Part shown: piece after piece, positions 34,893-47,090 of the stretch
Layout of the letters: each line of letters starts with the position of its first letter
Position numbering within the stretch: position 1 is the stretch's first letter
Assembly (NCBI GenBank): GCA_031308135.1
Contig: JAHLJT010002630.1
Coordinates: 94,594,141 to 94,658,140, forward strand
Length of the DNA stretch: 64,000 nucleotides
Source of the DNA: Acheta domesticus
Lineage: Eukaryota > Arthropoda > Insecta > Orthoptera > Gryllidae
Reading direction: 5' to 3'
Notes under the pieces: generated by a model
What the model was told of the DNA's origin: nothing
Seen by the model: only the letters and a program-made list of their open reading frames with translations
The model's database searches: none
Translations under genes and position numbers: made by a program

Positions 34893-35839
34893 CGTAGGTC
34901 GTTCCGAAAGTAATGCCTCCTATTTATTTGTATGACAACTACTGTAAATAAAAAAGAAACTTAATACAGTGTGTTAGAACAGAGTGTTTTGAACATAACA
35001 CTATTTTTCAATATGGTCCCCCTTTTTTTTCTACACATTTTACCCACCGATGAACAAGAGCCTGCATGCCACGCTGGTGAAAGTCTGTACCAGCCGAGTT
35101 GACATGTACGGGGATTCTTATGGCATCATTCCAAGGATTGTCATTTTATTTCTGACTCATAATGGTGACATCATGTCTCGTAATCAGTGATTATTCGATC
35201 CAGTAAACCGCCACCTTCAGCTTCGTATTGGGTCGAAAGCTCTTCACAACGTTCCTTTCTGTGGTTTTGGTGTTCCTCTGTGGTGACGCAGGACACACCT
35301 TGCGCACAATTTTCAGTAACTCAATTTACTCAGCATTACTTGTAATGCATTGTAGACCATGTTCAGTGCCGTACGCAGTTACCCAGCACCGTATACCCCC
35401 CCCATGAACCTATTCACGCGGAAGAGCTGATTGAGGCGCATCATTCCGTGGTGTGGCAGCTGTGCGTGGACGACAGCAACGTGGTTTGTCATTCACAGTC
35501 GCTATCACCATCGTTCAAACGCACTACCCATCGATGCCACACTGTAGTGACATCCACTGTATGCTTCCCGTAAAAGTTCAGCAAGAGACTGGTGATGTCG
35601 ATGCGTGCAATTTCCTCCGAAGTGAGCAATTCAGTCACACATCTCTGCTTCTGACGCGCATTCCAGCTAGACGCCATTTTAGCTTTCTGTAACTAAGCTT
35701 CTATCTAACAAATGGCAACGAAATTAAATGAACGTTAACTAGAAAGTCCATATTTCACTATGACACCACTCACATTCATTTTTGAGATCATACTGTCTAA
35801 GTAAAAAAATGGCAGGCATTACTTTCGGAATGACCCTCG
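34893..35839 (-). mobile_element. mariner element, internally decayed
   Basis: 947 bp flanked by TA (34891-34892, 35840-35841), with terminal inverted repeats whose shared core is TTCCGAAAGTAATGCCT. The minus strand encodes an N-terminal mariner helix-turn-helix starting near 35677 (MASSWNARQKQRCVTELLTS ... YGKHTVDVTTVWHRWV), an ITDYET block in the middle and a recognisable C-terminus (DFHQRGMQALVHRWVKCVE). The segments are in different frames with an internal deletion, so it is dead. The protein is of the SETMAR-associated mariner type. It lies in an unc-104 intron. Confidence 0.85.
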
Positions 35840-35976
35840 TATCTCTTCAGTCTATATAGACATTTAGTTTTTTTTATTTTTCGTATTCAGAATGTGACCC
35901 AATTAGTTATTTTCTTACATCACGGAGGTAAGTTGAATAAACAAAACTAGTCAAATGGAATACTGATTCCACTTAC

Positions 35977-36075
35977 TCAATAGAAGAATTTGACACCATA
36001 CTCTGACACCATGCTGTCAACTTGAGCCTCTTCGCTGGGCGAGATGTCACTCTCACGTTTGACCATTGGCAAATC
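35977..36075 (-). CDS. unc-104: unc-104 exon with a frame-breaking 13-bp duplication
   Basis: From the acceptor tttttgtag the frame reads DLPMVKRESDISPSEEAQVD then SMVSEY and reaches an in-frame TGA immediately before a strong donor GTAAGT (35971-35976). The exon is 99 bp, so it ends in phase 0, but the next exon needs two bases. On the plus strand TGACACCATACTC is directly followed by TGACACCAT, a 13-bp direct duplication. With only one copy counted, the exon would be 86 bp and leave two bases, the phase the next exon needs, and the end would be a Ser/Asn-rich segment. Either the assembly carries an error or this haplotype is broken or alternatively spliced. Confidence 0.82.
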   Translation of the reverse strand, partial: DLPMVKRESDISPSEEAQVDSMVSEYGVKFFY

Positions 36076-38535
36076 CTACAAAAACAAACAACAATAAAAA
36101 ACAATCAAGATATGCTGAAAACTGCAAAACAATACAGTTTAAATTTACAATCGTTTAATTGTCTCTTTCACAATTAAAAATAAACATAGGAATGACATGG
36201 TTCTTAATCCCTTAACTGGGAGTGAAGAAATAATTTAACTGGGAGTGAATTTGTAGCTCAAGACTTTGCTGTTCATCTCACTTTGAAAACTCAGCTGCTT
36301 TAGATTTTGTAAGCAGGTAGTGATAAATTGCCATGAAATTAATATAACATTATTGTATAGGGCAGGACAAGATACGCTCTCAATGCATTACTCTATTTTG
36401 AGAGATTGATTCATCCTTGCATCATTGCAAAGGAAGTGACAAGTAAGTACGTTTTCTTACCAAATTAATTCCCCTTTTCTGATTTAGCTTTTAGATGACA
36501 TTCCGTGGAGTCATGAGACAAGGTGAAAAGAAATCGTAACTGATACTTTTTCCAATTAATACAGAACCTTTGATAAAATATATTTTCCCTTCTTTTCAAA
36601 AAAGTAAGCAGTGAATGTATTTGTTTTGAGAGTTTGATTTGCATTTCTTGGCCTTCTCCCTTTCACTAGATCAAACTTTTTTGTAAGTGAGAAAACTATG
36701 TCAGTATTACCCTTACCAAGTCAGTTTATTTCAATAATCTTCAGGTTTAGTATAGACAAACAGAATGGTTAAACATGGCTGAGATGAAGAAACCTTTGTT
36801 AATGTTTAAAAGCCACCTAACCCATTTTCATCACTGATATTTAACACAATTAAGTACAATTAATGCCTCAATATGTATTTAAATTTTCTATTGATTTCTG
36901 ATATAGTATAAGATTCTATTGTTCATAAAAATCAATTGATCAAAATAAACAGGGAGTTGGCAACTGATAATACAACAGTAAGCAACTTGTGCTTTCACTA
37001 TATGCAAAATTATTATTGTAACTCCACTGGTCTCAACAATGTGGATGTGACTATCATTGCAAGCCTCAGCTAGAATTTCAAAGCAGTCATTGAGATTACT
37101 TGGATCATCAATCATAGAGATAGTATGATGGAGGAGCAGGCATTGGAAGCAAGAAAACCCACTCCCAAACCTGCTTTGTCCACCCACCACGAATTCCCAC
37201 GTGGATTGATGAAGATTTTATGCAGCAGAAACCTGCCTTTTTATTACAGGTCACTATCATTTTACATAAATAAAGTTGGTTTCTTGTTTTTGTTGGTTTT
37301 ACATACAAGAAAAAAATGTACACTGGCGTTCATTACTAATAATGTCTGTTATAATGATGAACTACCTATTATAAAGAAAATCTTTGGTACCTCAATTCTG
37401 TTAAGTATTACTGAATGTTCGATACTGAATGTAACATTATCCAGGAAGTATCTGTTAATGAGAAGTGAATGAGCAATCCTCCCAAAAAATGTTTTAGGTA
37501 CAGAAGATATAAATTGAGCTCAATTATTAAAAATAAATAGTTTGAGAAACGCTTTCTCTTAAAATCTAGGTTTTAATTTGATTTCTATTTTCTTTATTGT
37601 AGTGTAACTCTTATGTACTTGTCATGTAGCTCTGTGGTTGTGGTTTAAGGTCTGTCCAGGAATTTCACCTTCAAGGAGAAATTTCACACTTATTGCTATT
37701 TGAGCTAACAGAAGAGTTCAAAGTAAGCTGTTCCATTACTCCAACAGTTTGAAACAATAAGGATTCCATTAAAAGGGCTGTAATAGAGCTCTATCTAGGC
37801 TTTTTATTTTTCAAATATACATAATTTCCAGGTATGTGTACTATTGATATCTTTTTATTCTCGCCTCTTTATTCTGGTAAACATGAGTATTTACTTTTAT
37901 TCAGAGCTAGATTAAGCTTGACGAAGGCCCTAGGGACAATTTTTTCATATGCCTCAGAAAAAATTATAGGATCGTAATAAACTGTAAGTATTAGAATTTT
38001 TGAAATTAAAAAGAAAATGTAATTTAGAGGAATACAGGTAACACAATTCACTTGAAATTTATATTGTTTATATGACTGAAAGATTTCTCCTGTTTAAGTG
38101 TTTTTTTTTTCCTTTTTTCCCCCTTCTTTTTCCAGTGCTCTTTTACAAACCTTTGTTTAAATTGAAATTTAAAAACATTGTACATTTTGTAAATGTGATT
38201 TCTTTATTTTTGGTCCTGAAATAAACTTGGAAAACATTTTATTAAGAGGCCTTATTGTAGGCTCCTCATGTTCATAGGCCCTAGGCACTGTGCCTACTGG
38301 TTAATCTGTTGGCGTGCACTCCCTTCTTATTTTTATGCCTCTGATTTTACTGGATTCTACCAATATTAGAACAGAAGAAAATAATGTTTATAATGATTGC
38401 TTATTGTAACCTAAATTCTGATCCCCCCTTAATGGTTGTATAAGTGAAATTCAATGTAATTGTATTCAATAGTCTTGCTTCAACAGCTCTCAAGTAAGCA
38501 AGTCAGACATTGGTTACATAGTGGTTACAACTCAC

Positions 38536-38706
38536 CTTGCTAGGTATGCGTCCTTGGATGAGGCGAACACATTTGAGCAACAATTCTCGTTCGCTTTCTG
38601 TGTACTCCACAGGCTCTAATACTTCCTTGGCTGGTGTTGCGGGCTTCAGCACCACTGGGCTAGCACGACCCTCATTTGTTGCCTTGGCCACCATGTTGCA
38701 CACTTC
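38536..38706 (-). CDS. unc-104: unc-104 exon: pre-PH linker with conserved helix
   Basis: Reads EVCNMVAKATNEGRASPVVL, KPATPAKEVLEPVEY and TESERELLLKCVRLIQGRIP. The ERELLLKCVRLI helix corresponds to ERQRELAVKCLRLL in vertebrate KIF1A. Acceptor ctttacag, donor GTGAGT; phase 0 at both ends, 57 codons. Confidence 0.93.
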
Positions 38707-41700
38707 CTGTAAAGACAGTATATTATGAACCCACTCAAAATTTGAGCAACTACAAAGTGCTGAGTTAACCTTCAACTAAAGTCACCTATAAATTTATCAT
38801 ATGTAGACACGTGCTGAATTCTGTGCACCTATAAATAGTGCTCTAAAAAGAACTGCAACACTGTCATCCTCAATAAATGTTACACATCTCGCACAACTGT
38901 TTATTCATTACATAAAATTACAATTCTTGAAAATAATATATTTTTAAAAGTATATTTTTAATTACAGTACATTTATTCTACAATGTTTTATGTAACTTCA
39001 GGGTCTCCTGGGCATACCCAGCCAACATTGTAGATAATGTTCTGATGAGCATTTCATTTATGATTGCAGGTGTAAGAAATGATGACACTAACAGAATGCA
39101 TTGTACATATTTCAACAACAGATTAAGAGAATAAAAATTAGTTCCATAAGTCCTGTTTCCACTGACAACACTATGAAATAACCTGTCCCTTTGTTTGCTT
39201 TTGTAGAGAACTTCTCCATAAGCATGTGCAGTTAGAAATTAAAAACTTATAAAACTTTTTTCTAATCTTTGGGGGTGATTTGAAGATTTTGTTATGTCTA
39301 AGTGAAATTGTCAAAGTTGAGAATTTAAAAATCTGCCAATCCATTAGCCAATCTGCTATTGAACTGTTCACTCCCCTTTTGTATAAGAGAAATGAATGTT
39401 ACAGACAAATACATTCCTGGCTTCCTGACAATTTTACAAGAAAGAAAGAAAGAAAGAAAAAAAAAATTTCAAAAACAGGCCAAGTATTGCACTCCCAAGT
39501 TTGATATAACCAATTAACCAACTTCAGATCACGAAGGATGACTTATTATTCACTGAAAGAAAAATATTTTAAATCTTTAAAAGAATGCTGTCTAAGATCC
39601 AGATAAGGAGATGGCAGAATATTTTGATCATTCATTGTTTTAAACCTGAGGTTGCTGCATTGAAGCAAGATTTTTCAGATACATCAAGAAAAGTTATAAA
39701 ATTGAAAGTCAAAAAAATAATAAATAATGCTAGGTTTACAAACAGAAGAAAAGGATTATTTTGATAAATATTCTTTTTTTTTAAAAAAAAAACCCTCTTA
39801 AACAATAAAGAATTGTATTTTTAAAAGTTAAATTATTATTAAAGATTTTATAATAATTGAAATAAAAAAAAAGACTGAATTTAAAAATAAAAACAGATTT
39901 CACTTTGAATTTTTTGTTAGATTTTTGATGATGTAAACCACAATAGTTCATTTGACAAAGCTTTAAATAATTGAAAGTAGAAAGTAGTTTTTATAAATAT
40001 TGTAACATGTACTAAATTGTAACACTGAAACAACCAGCACAAATAAAAGCTTGTATTTTCAGAAATTTTGAAAGCCATTGATTTCCAGATATCAATAAAA
40101 CAACTGCTGTCAATAAGAAAGAATACTGATTGATGTTAAACACAATAAAATGTGAATTACATTAAACTATGAAGCAAAGCACATGATAAGGACATAATAT
40201 TTGAATGTGACAGTGAGAGCAAATTCATATTTGCAAAAGCAATGTGCCCACATGTGCTAAATACATTTGAGCATTTTTGGAAAGATAAATTAACATGAAA
40301 AATAATTTAGAAATATTACAACTAATCCCATTTTACCACAAGTCCTGAAGAGCAGTGAGAATGAATAATTTTGATGAACAATGATGAAATAAAGGAAACA
40401 TTAATTTTATTATTCTTCAATCATTTTTCAAATTATTTTCTAGGTTTAGATGGTGTTGATGGGAAGTAGAAGTATCCATAACTAGGCAAGAATGTTCTCA
40501 ATATGAAATGGAGTAATGTGTACCAATGAAAGTAGCAAATGATACAACAATATCATCAGAATATACCATGGAAATAAGTGATTTGTATGATGTGACTAGT
40601 TTCATTACAATAGCTTGCTCATAAATCTTGTTGAGGTAAAGCTGGTGAAGGAAATTCAATAATGTAAAAGGAAAATGAATAGGCAATCCAAGAATTAAAG
40701 AGAGGAGGACATGAATAATAATTTCATGGAGATCAATATCAATTTCTGAACATCAAGGGCAGATCGTCTTACTTTTCATTTCTCTCCAGCAACTTGAATG
40801 ATTGCAGAACATGATATATAAATATAAATGTAATGTAGAAAAGAAAGCAGAATTAGAGAGAGCTCTACTTTAGAAAAGGTTAAGAAACAAACATTCCAAA
40901 AAGGTTAATTCACAAACACACTGCTATACAAACACAAAAGCAGATTACACTCCTGGACATTGTAGTCTGTCACATTATATGTCCAGACCAGCTTGAAAAC
41001 AAATAGGAAGAGGATGAGATAAAAAAAAAGTTTAATGAATTGATACCGAATAGATTATAATTTTGTATTGAAATTACTTTATATCAAGTGGGACAAAAAT
41101 TCTCATTCAAAAGCACAAACATCAAAAACTACTAAAAAGCTACAAGTTATCCCCATAATTATTAGTAAAGTTTTTTCAACATTAACTTTCAGATGAATCA
41201 ATTTTTCTTGTAAAGAGCATATTAATAAAAGATGCTGTAATACCAAAAACATTAAACAACTGTTCTAGAACAAAATTATGTCAAATACAGAACAGATACT
41301 CTACATAAATTCAAATACTTCTACCACTTGGTTTGTGCATTACTGCAATTTGTGTCTGACCACAAGATTCAGTGTTGAAAGGAGCAGTGCTAGGAATGGT
41401 TTAGTTGGATAAAGGAAGCAACACTCATCCTTCAGAGCTGCCTGTGGGAACACTGCGTGTGCTGCAAGTGTGTGGCTCAGCACACACAAAGCAAAACAGA
41501 ACGCCAGCGCTGGCGCAATGGCAAACAACATGCGACAGCACCACGGAGCGGCATGAGAGACGGTTGCGTTTAAGTAACTGTCACTTACTGCCTTGTGTTT
41601 TGGGCTCTCCGGTTCTATCCCGGAGCGATCACAAATTGCGCACCAGTGCTTTGTACAATCCACGTACAAGAACTGCCAAAACAGAGCACACACAATTACA

Positions 41701-42147
41701 GCATAGCGCAGCTTCAACAGCGAGAAAACAAATTAATTTGATGATAAATTTGATTTCTACAAAGAAGGAAGAAGAAATAGAATTGTTGCCACAAGGCAGC
41801 GAATGTGAAAATGAAGAAATGCAGTTACATAAAAATTTCAGGACATTTGAGAATAATTTTTTTTAAATCATTTTAAGAAATACTTGAGGGATGTAATGAC
41901 ATTTTCATTAAAACATAACCGGAGTTAAAGAACTGTCAGGAGGTTAGAAAATGGAGAAAAAGATTTATGAAGAATGACAAGGAATTTAACTGAGGCCATC
42001 GAAAAATAAGGAAAATATCAAATGGATGGATTCTGAAAACAACTTAATGACAGGAAGAGTCAGGAGCATGCAGTTAATTACGCAGAACCCTTTTATGTCA
42101 TGAATCCGCAGGAAATAAAATTAAAATATTACACAATTTGTACGCAC

Positions 42148-42386
42148 TTTCTCAGACTTGGAAATGTCTCGACGTGTCGAAAGAGCTTTGTCGATACCAA
42201 GATGTGCCCTGAGAAGCAGCAAATGGCGCACTCGTTGCACCTCTTCCAAACGGGTGAGTTTCTCCAACTCCCATTGGTGGTCAAAGATAAGGCTATCACC
42301 ACGTGGCCGCCAGCCATGAAGATTCTCCTCACCACGCACATATGTGCTGCTTGTGTCCAAGACACGGCGCTGACGACGCTGAACAC
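42148..42386 (-). CDS. unc-104: unc-104 exon: QRRRRVLDTS block
   Basis: Two bases complete a Gly codon, then the frame reads [40 protein letters not shown] and [20 protein letters not shown]. This is one of the most conserved blocks downstream of the kinesin-3 middle domain ([26 protein letters not shown]). It ends ...SKSEK at a GTGCGT donor in phase 0; the acceptor is tgtctag. Confidence 0.95.
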
Positions 42387-44652
42387 CTAGACACAAAGAG
42401 TTTAACTTTTTCTTCTTACAGTAAATAAATGAAACTATGAAAGAGATATTCAATTGAAAGATCTACATATTTTTTAAAGTATTTTTCCTAGAAAACAGGT
42501 AAAATGTATTTGTATATGCATAAAAACTTTACCACTTACTAGATAGTACTTGTAAAATTTCATTTTTAAAATCTTGTTTCTAACAACATTTACAAGATGC
42601 AATTATAAATAGACTCCATTTGAAGTGAAAAATATTAATAAACATCTAAAATTATTTATAATAGTGCATCTGAAGAATTCAGCATACCTACACATGAGAG
42701 GCATACTGAACTACAAGGATGGCAGTGCATACATATGAGCATTAGAGTTCCACATGTGCTAAAATGCATACTACCAAACATTACTTTCATTTTTGCCATG
42801 CTCGTGTACAAAAATATTGTTTATACTTTACAGTACTAGCCAACAACCACTAATAAATCACAAAATGCTTAAGTTACTACACATACTTTTGAGAATGTCA
42901 CGATGAACAAGTTAAAATGTATATCTTCCTTTGGTTATTGACACATTCTTAAAAAATTTCTGGTGAGAAAATAAAAATTTCTAAGAATTACAATGTTTTA
43001 TTAAAATCCAAAGGATTTATTATTACATTATTATTTTATGTTTTGAATTTTTCACAATAAAAGGAATAGAAATATCAGATTATAATACCCAACTCTTGAA
43101 AAACATTAGTGAGTTAATCTTAGTTGGCTCTCTGTGATCTCTTGCAAGTACTTTTATAATTACAGCAGAGAGAATTGGACCTACTCTTCCAGCGTACCTA
43201 ATTACAAAAGGCATACTGAGCTACAAGAATTTCAGTGCATACACACAAGCAGTATAGTGATTTCCACATGTGCTAAAATGGCTAAATGCTACTTGACATT
43301 ATCGAACTGCATTAGAGATCACATGCAAACTTAATTAGACTAGATACCACCAGGGAAAAGAAAATGAAGATGGACTACCACTGACGGGGTATTTTGAGAA
43401 CTATGAATTAAGAATAAAATTTGTTTCAAAAAAAATTGAAAACATAGGCCCTACAGAGATGATTTCCTGTTAATTTTCACATGGTTTTAAGAATTTCTAT
43501 AAAGATTGGGAATTTCTGGAGTCAAGAAATGATGTTAAATTGCAAATATAAAAAGTGAACAAATTTTCAATAAGTAATTTTCTAAAGATGCATGAAACAT
43601 TTCCTGAAACTAACTTGATCATAAAAGAAAAAAAAGATAAGACAAAGAGACGACAAAAAGACCTGAAAGAGGTCATAATGAAAATTGTTGAAGACATTTC
43701 ATTAAATATGATATAATCCTAGTAAGTGTTGTGTTGAAAGGTGCAGAAGAGAAAGAAAACAAAAATAGTAATATAAGAAATATTCACAATTATAAAAATG
43801 ACCACACCATAAATCAAAACTCAGTATTAGGATCTTTTTTCAATAAAACAATCTGACAGGACCTGCATCTTAGATGCTGTAACTTCATTTGTTTTTACTT
43901 ATCTGGCTTAAAAAATTTACAAAATAATAATAATACAAACTATGCAGCCAACAGTTCATAGCAGCTAACAGAAATACAAAGCAGGAATTAGCTAAAGCAG
44001 ACAGTGCTCGGATGTACGCTTCAAAATTGGATAATTTTCCAGAAACAATCTTGATCGGAAGCTTCACTCTGTCGTGAAATGTAATCTTTTAAGTCCATTT
44101 ACACCTCTGAACTGAACTTCTAATAAACAGTGTCGAGGGAAAGAAATGTCAATTAATTTTTAAAGTTTTTCTAATTACAAATATGATTGTTACAAATGTC
44201 GAAGAAGAAAATAGTTACGAGAAGAACAGGTTTGAAAACTCAATTTTAACACAAGGTCTTGTGGTATCTGAAAAACTTTTGTGCCATTGGAATAAGAAAC
44301 GAAATATTATTTTCTCTTAATCAGAAGAGTAATGAAATGAAAGCCACATATCTATCTGTAGAGAGAACCGTCATTTTCCTTTGAAAAATGATATAAAACA
44401 CAACAAGAAACAATTACTCCAAAGAGAGCCACTCTATACATTTTCATCTCTTACAAAAATATTATTCTCATTTAGCACATCTGTTTACTTCTTTTTAGTT
44501 ATTTTTATTTTCACTTGACAAAACATATTTCATGTTCTCTCTTCCTCAGAGCTTTTTCAAATTCAATGCAGAACCTTACGTTCTCACTCTGTGTTCTGCC
44601 ATTACCATCTCCGAGCACTACCAGCTACTAAACTACAGTGCAGCCAACAAAC

Positions 44653-44842
44653 CTGGGCTACCTGCTTCCGAGGCCCTCTTCAGCACCAACTCATACACTC
44701 CAGAGAGCCTGTTGGCCTCTGCATTGCGATAGCTGCCAGAGAACAAGCCTTTCAGAGAGCGGGGTCCTGTTCGAGCATCACGACCATAGATGATCATGCT
44801 TAGGTCCTTGGTGATAATAGCAGGTTGTCCACAGTTCTCCAA
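44653..44842 (-). CDS. unc-104: unc-104 exon: end of kinesin-3 middle domain
   Basis: Reads [40 protein letters not shown] and [20 protein letters not shown] then GSP. The family equivalent is mENC.QPAvvTKD....fysRDAk....rs...lf.sg..r..E.NRv.GVYEL.l....dAGSPG. Acceptor ttcaatag; the donor GTTTGT leaves one base of Gly, completed by the next exon. Confidence 0.94.
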
Positions 44843-45096
44843 CTATTGAATTAGGATAGTAGTAAAGTATTTATGTAGAGAGAGAAACACATACATGGAT
44901 ATATAACATGTTAATTTTAAATGTATGGAATTATTTGTTTCTCAGATAAACGCAACTGAACAAAAAACATTCAACAGCGTTAATTTGAGTCCTTTCAGAC
45001 CAACTTTGAGAGAGCAAAATAACAAAACACAAAAAATTCTATGATAAACTTCTAAATAATTTTATCTAAAGAAAATTCGAGATAAAAGTGACAAAC

Positions 45097-45317
45097 CTCC
45101 AAATAGGCAGAAATAGTCATGAAAATTTGCTCTCCATATGATGTAACTCGGTTGAGTAATGCAGAATTGTGGAGTGAACTGTCCCAGGCAGCCTCAAAGC
45201 GGAACATGCATCGGTCATCCCCAGGCACTTCCAGGTATTCACCAGGGAACAAGCCCAACGAGAGCACAGAGCTGTCATTGTCCTCCTCTTCAGGTTCTGG
45301 GGTGTTGCGAATGCGAC
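45097..45317 (-). CDS. unc-104: unc-104 exon: middle domain, FEAAWDSS block
   Basis: Reads [20 protein letters not shown] then [20 protein letters not shown] and [16 protein letters not shown]. It has an acidic insert and the conserved [20 protein letters not shown].iymT.SAY.E of KIF1 proteins. Acceptor ggtgttgcag; donor GTTTGT; phase 1 in, phase 0 out. Confidence 0.95.
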
Positions 45318-45506
45318 CTGCAACACCCAATTTCAGGTCACTTAATGGAAGTGTTAATTACGTTACGATTGGTAAAAGTATGAATTTTGTGATGAAGATA
45401 AAGAATTCCTTAGGCTTTCAATTTCAACTCATAATTGTGAAATCAATATTTTCAAGTTAAAAAGTATATTATCCATTTAAAATGTAATAATACATGGAAT
45501 ACTAAC

Positions 45507-45671
45507 CAACCACAAGCTCACGAATATCTTTCCACTTTAGTTCGGGCACAGGTTCATGCACAATGGTGATACGAATGCGCCTCTGAATTCCTTGGTGGAG
45601 TAGGAAGAGCCCTCGACAGGGCAAGTCATCACTGTGGTCAACCACAGCAGGAACATACTCACCGTTTGGAG
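45507..45671 (-). CDS. unc-104: unc-104 exon: PAVVDH...[10 protein letters not shown] block
   Basis: Reads [40 protein letters not shown] and [15 protein letters not shown]. This is the conserved middle domain of kinesin-3 (NGdYiPAVVDH....[13 protein letters not shown].vt..HE....w.evRELVVG). Acceptor gcctgcag, donor GTTAGT; phases agree with neighbours. Confidence 0.96.
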
Positions 45672-46201
45672 CTGCAGGCAAATCACTTATTTGTTAACAT
45701 TTGCATTTAACGTATTAAATGGCTTAAAGCTTACGGTTTCACAAAATACTCTGTAAAAATTCAGCAAGAAAATATCTACAAGACCAGTCAGTGATGGGGA
45801 GTTCATTTCCTTACAAAGGACACAGAAGATTTGCCCATGTCACAAATTCAATTAAATATAATCAAAGAAGGATGATCAACTTCCGACATGAAACACCAAT
45901 TTAAAAATGTACATTCTTTAAAATGTTTACCTTCCATTGTTATTAATAAATATTTCATTTGGTAAAAAATCATGAGGAAAAAAAAGCTTCTACAAAAATA
46001 TGTTTAGAAATCAAAATGTTAGTTGTTTTCTGCTTTTGCTTTAGTATATTTTTTGTATCATGGTTTCATTACATGCTTATCAAATATCAAGGAAATCAAA
46101 AAATGTACTTCAGTCTATGAAGTATAAAGTTGAATTCATTCACAAAAGTATACTTAAAGTTATTACTTACAAGTACTTTTATTTCGCTACTCCATACTCA
46201 C

Positions 46202-46356
46202 CTAGTTCACAAATCTCAAACCAAACCATAACATCATACTTGGCATGCACATGACTGGTGCTAGGAGAAGGTAGAACACCAAATTTGGGTGAGCGCACAG
46301 GTTGGCTTATTGGGATGGAGGGTGGCAGCATTCTCCTGGGAGGCTGCCGATTATTG
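46202..46356 (-). CDS. unc-104: unc-104 exon: Pro-rich linker and YFEICEL block
   Basis: A Pro/Ser-rich linker ([34 protein letters not shown]) followed by [16 protein letters not shown], the equivalent of CKYDLLVYFEICEL in vertebrate KIF1A. Acceptor tgttcttag, donor GTGAGT; one base in and one base out, in register with both neighbours. Confidence 0.93.
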
Positions 46357-47090
46357 CTAAGAACACATCACACAGTTACAAACTTGTTTCCTTGTTTCTA
46401 AATTCTTACATAGTAGGGCACCATGTCAAATAAACAATGAAAACTTTTATCTATTAACACTAACTCACTGGCATAATGAAATTGGTGCAAGTCTCTTTCA
46501 ATGAGTTCTTAAAATTGTGACTTTTCCGCCTTATAAACCAAAATTTCGATAGCTCTTTGCATAATTTCACTACCAATAAATACTCATAAAAATTTTGTAA
46601 TTGCTGAATTAAGAATTTAATATTCTATGGTTAATGATCATAGATCAATAATCATACTTAATTATATTCCTTAAAGTTATAAAAAATTAAAAACATGAAA
46701 TTTACACAACATTTTTTAAAATAAATTTGATTTCATGTTGTTGATTTTAATAGCCTATTCTTTTGACACTCGCAATGAATTAGGTGAAAAAAATGACTCC
46801 ATTTGTGCAGATAACTGCCTTTACCTTTAACAAATAGTACAATACAAGATTTTGGCAAGTATAACAATACTGTGTCATCATTGAATGGAGTAAGGAAGAG
46901 CTCAACTAAGGAGATGGCTCATCATGTTTCTGAAGAATTTTTGAACAACCAACAATAATAATTGATTCCAAGAAGCACGGAAGACATTCAACAATCATTT
47001 TGAGCTAACTTAATTAACATTTCCTTCATTCGCATTATCTAAATGAGAAATAATATCCTTTCATTCAAATACACAATTCTAAATACAGTA

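Noticed and set aside
41340..41717. 125-codon minus-strand frame with a hydrophobic stretch
   Set aside because: Signal-peptide-like only by composition, lies in an unc-104 intron and has no family match or conserved pattern.
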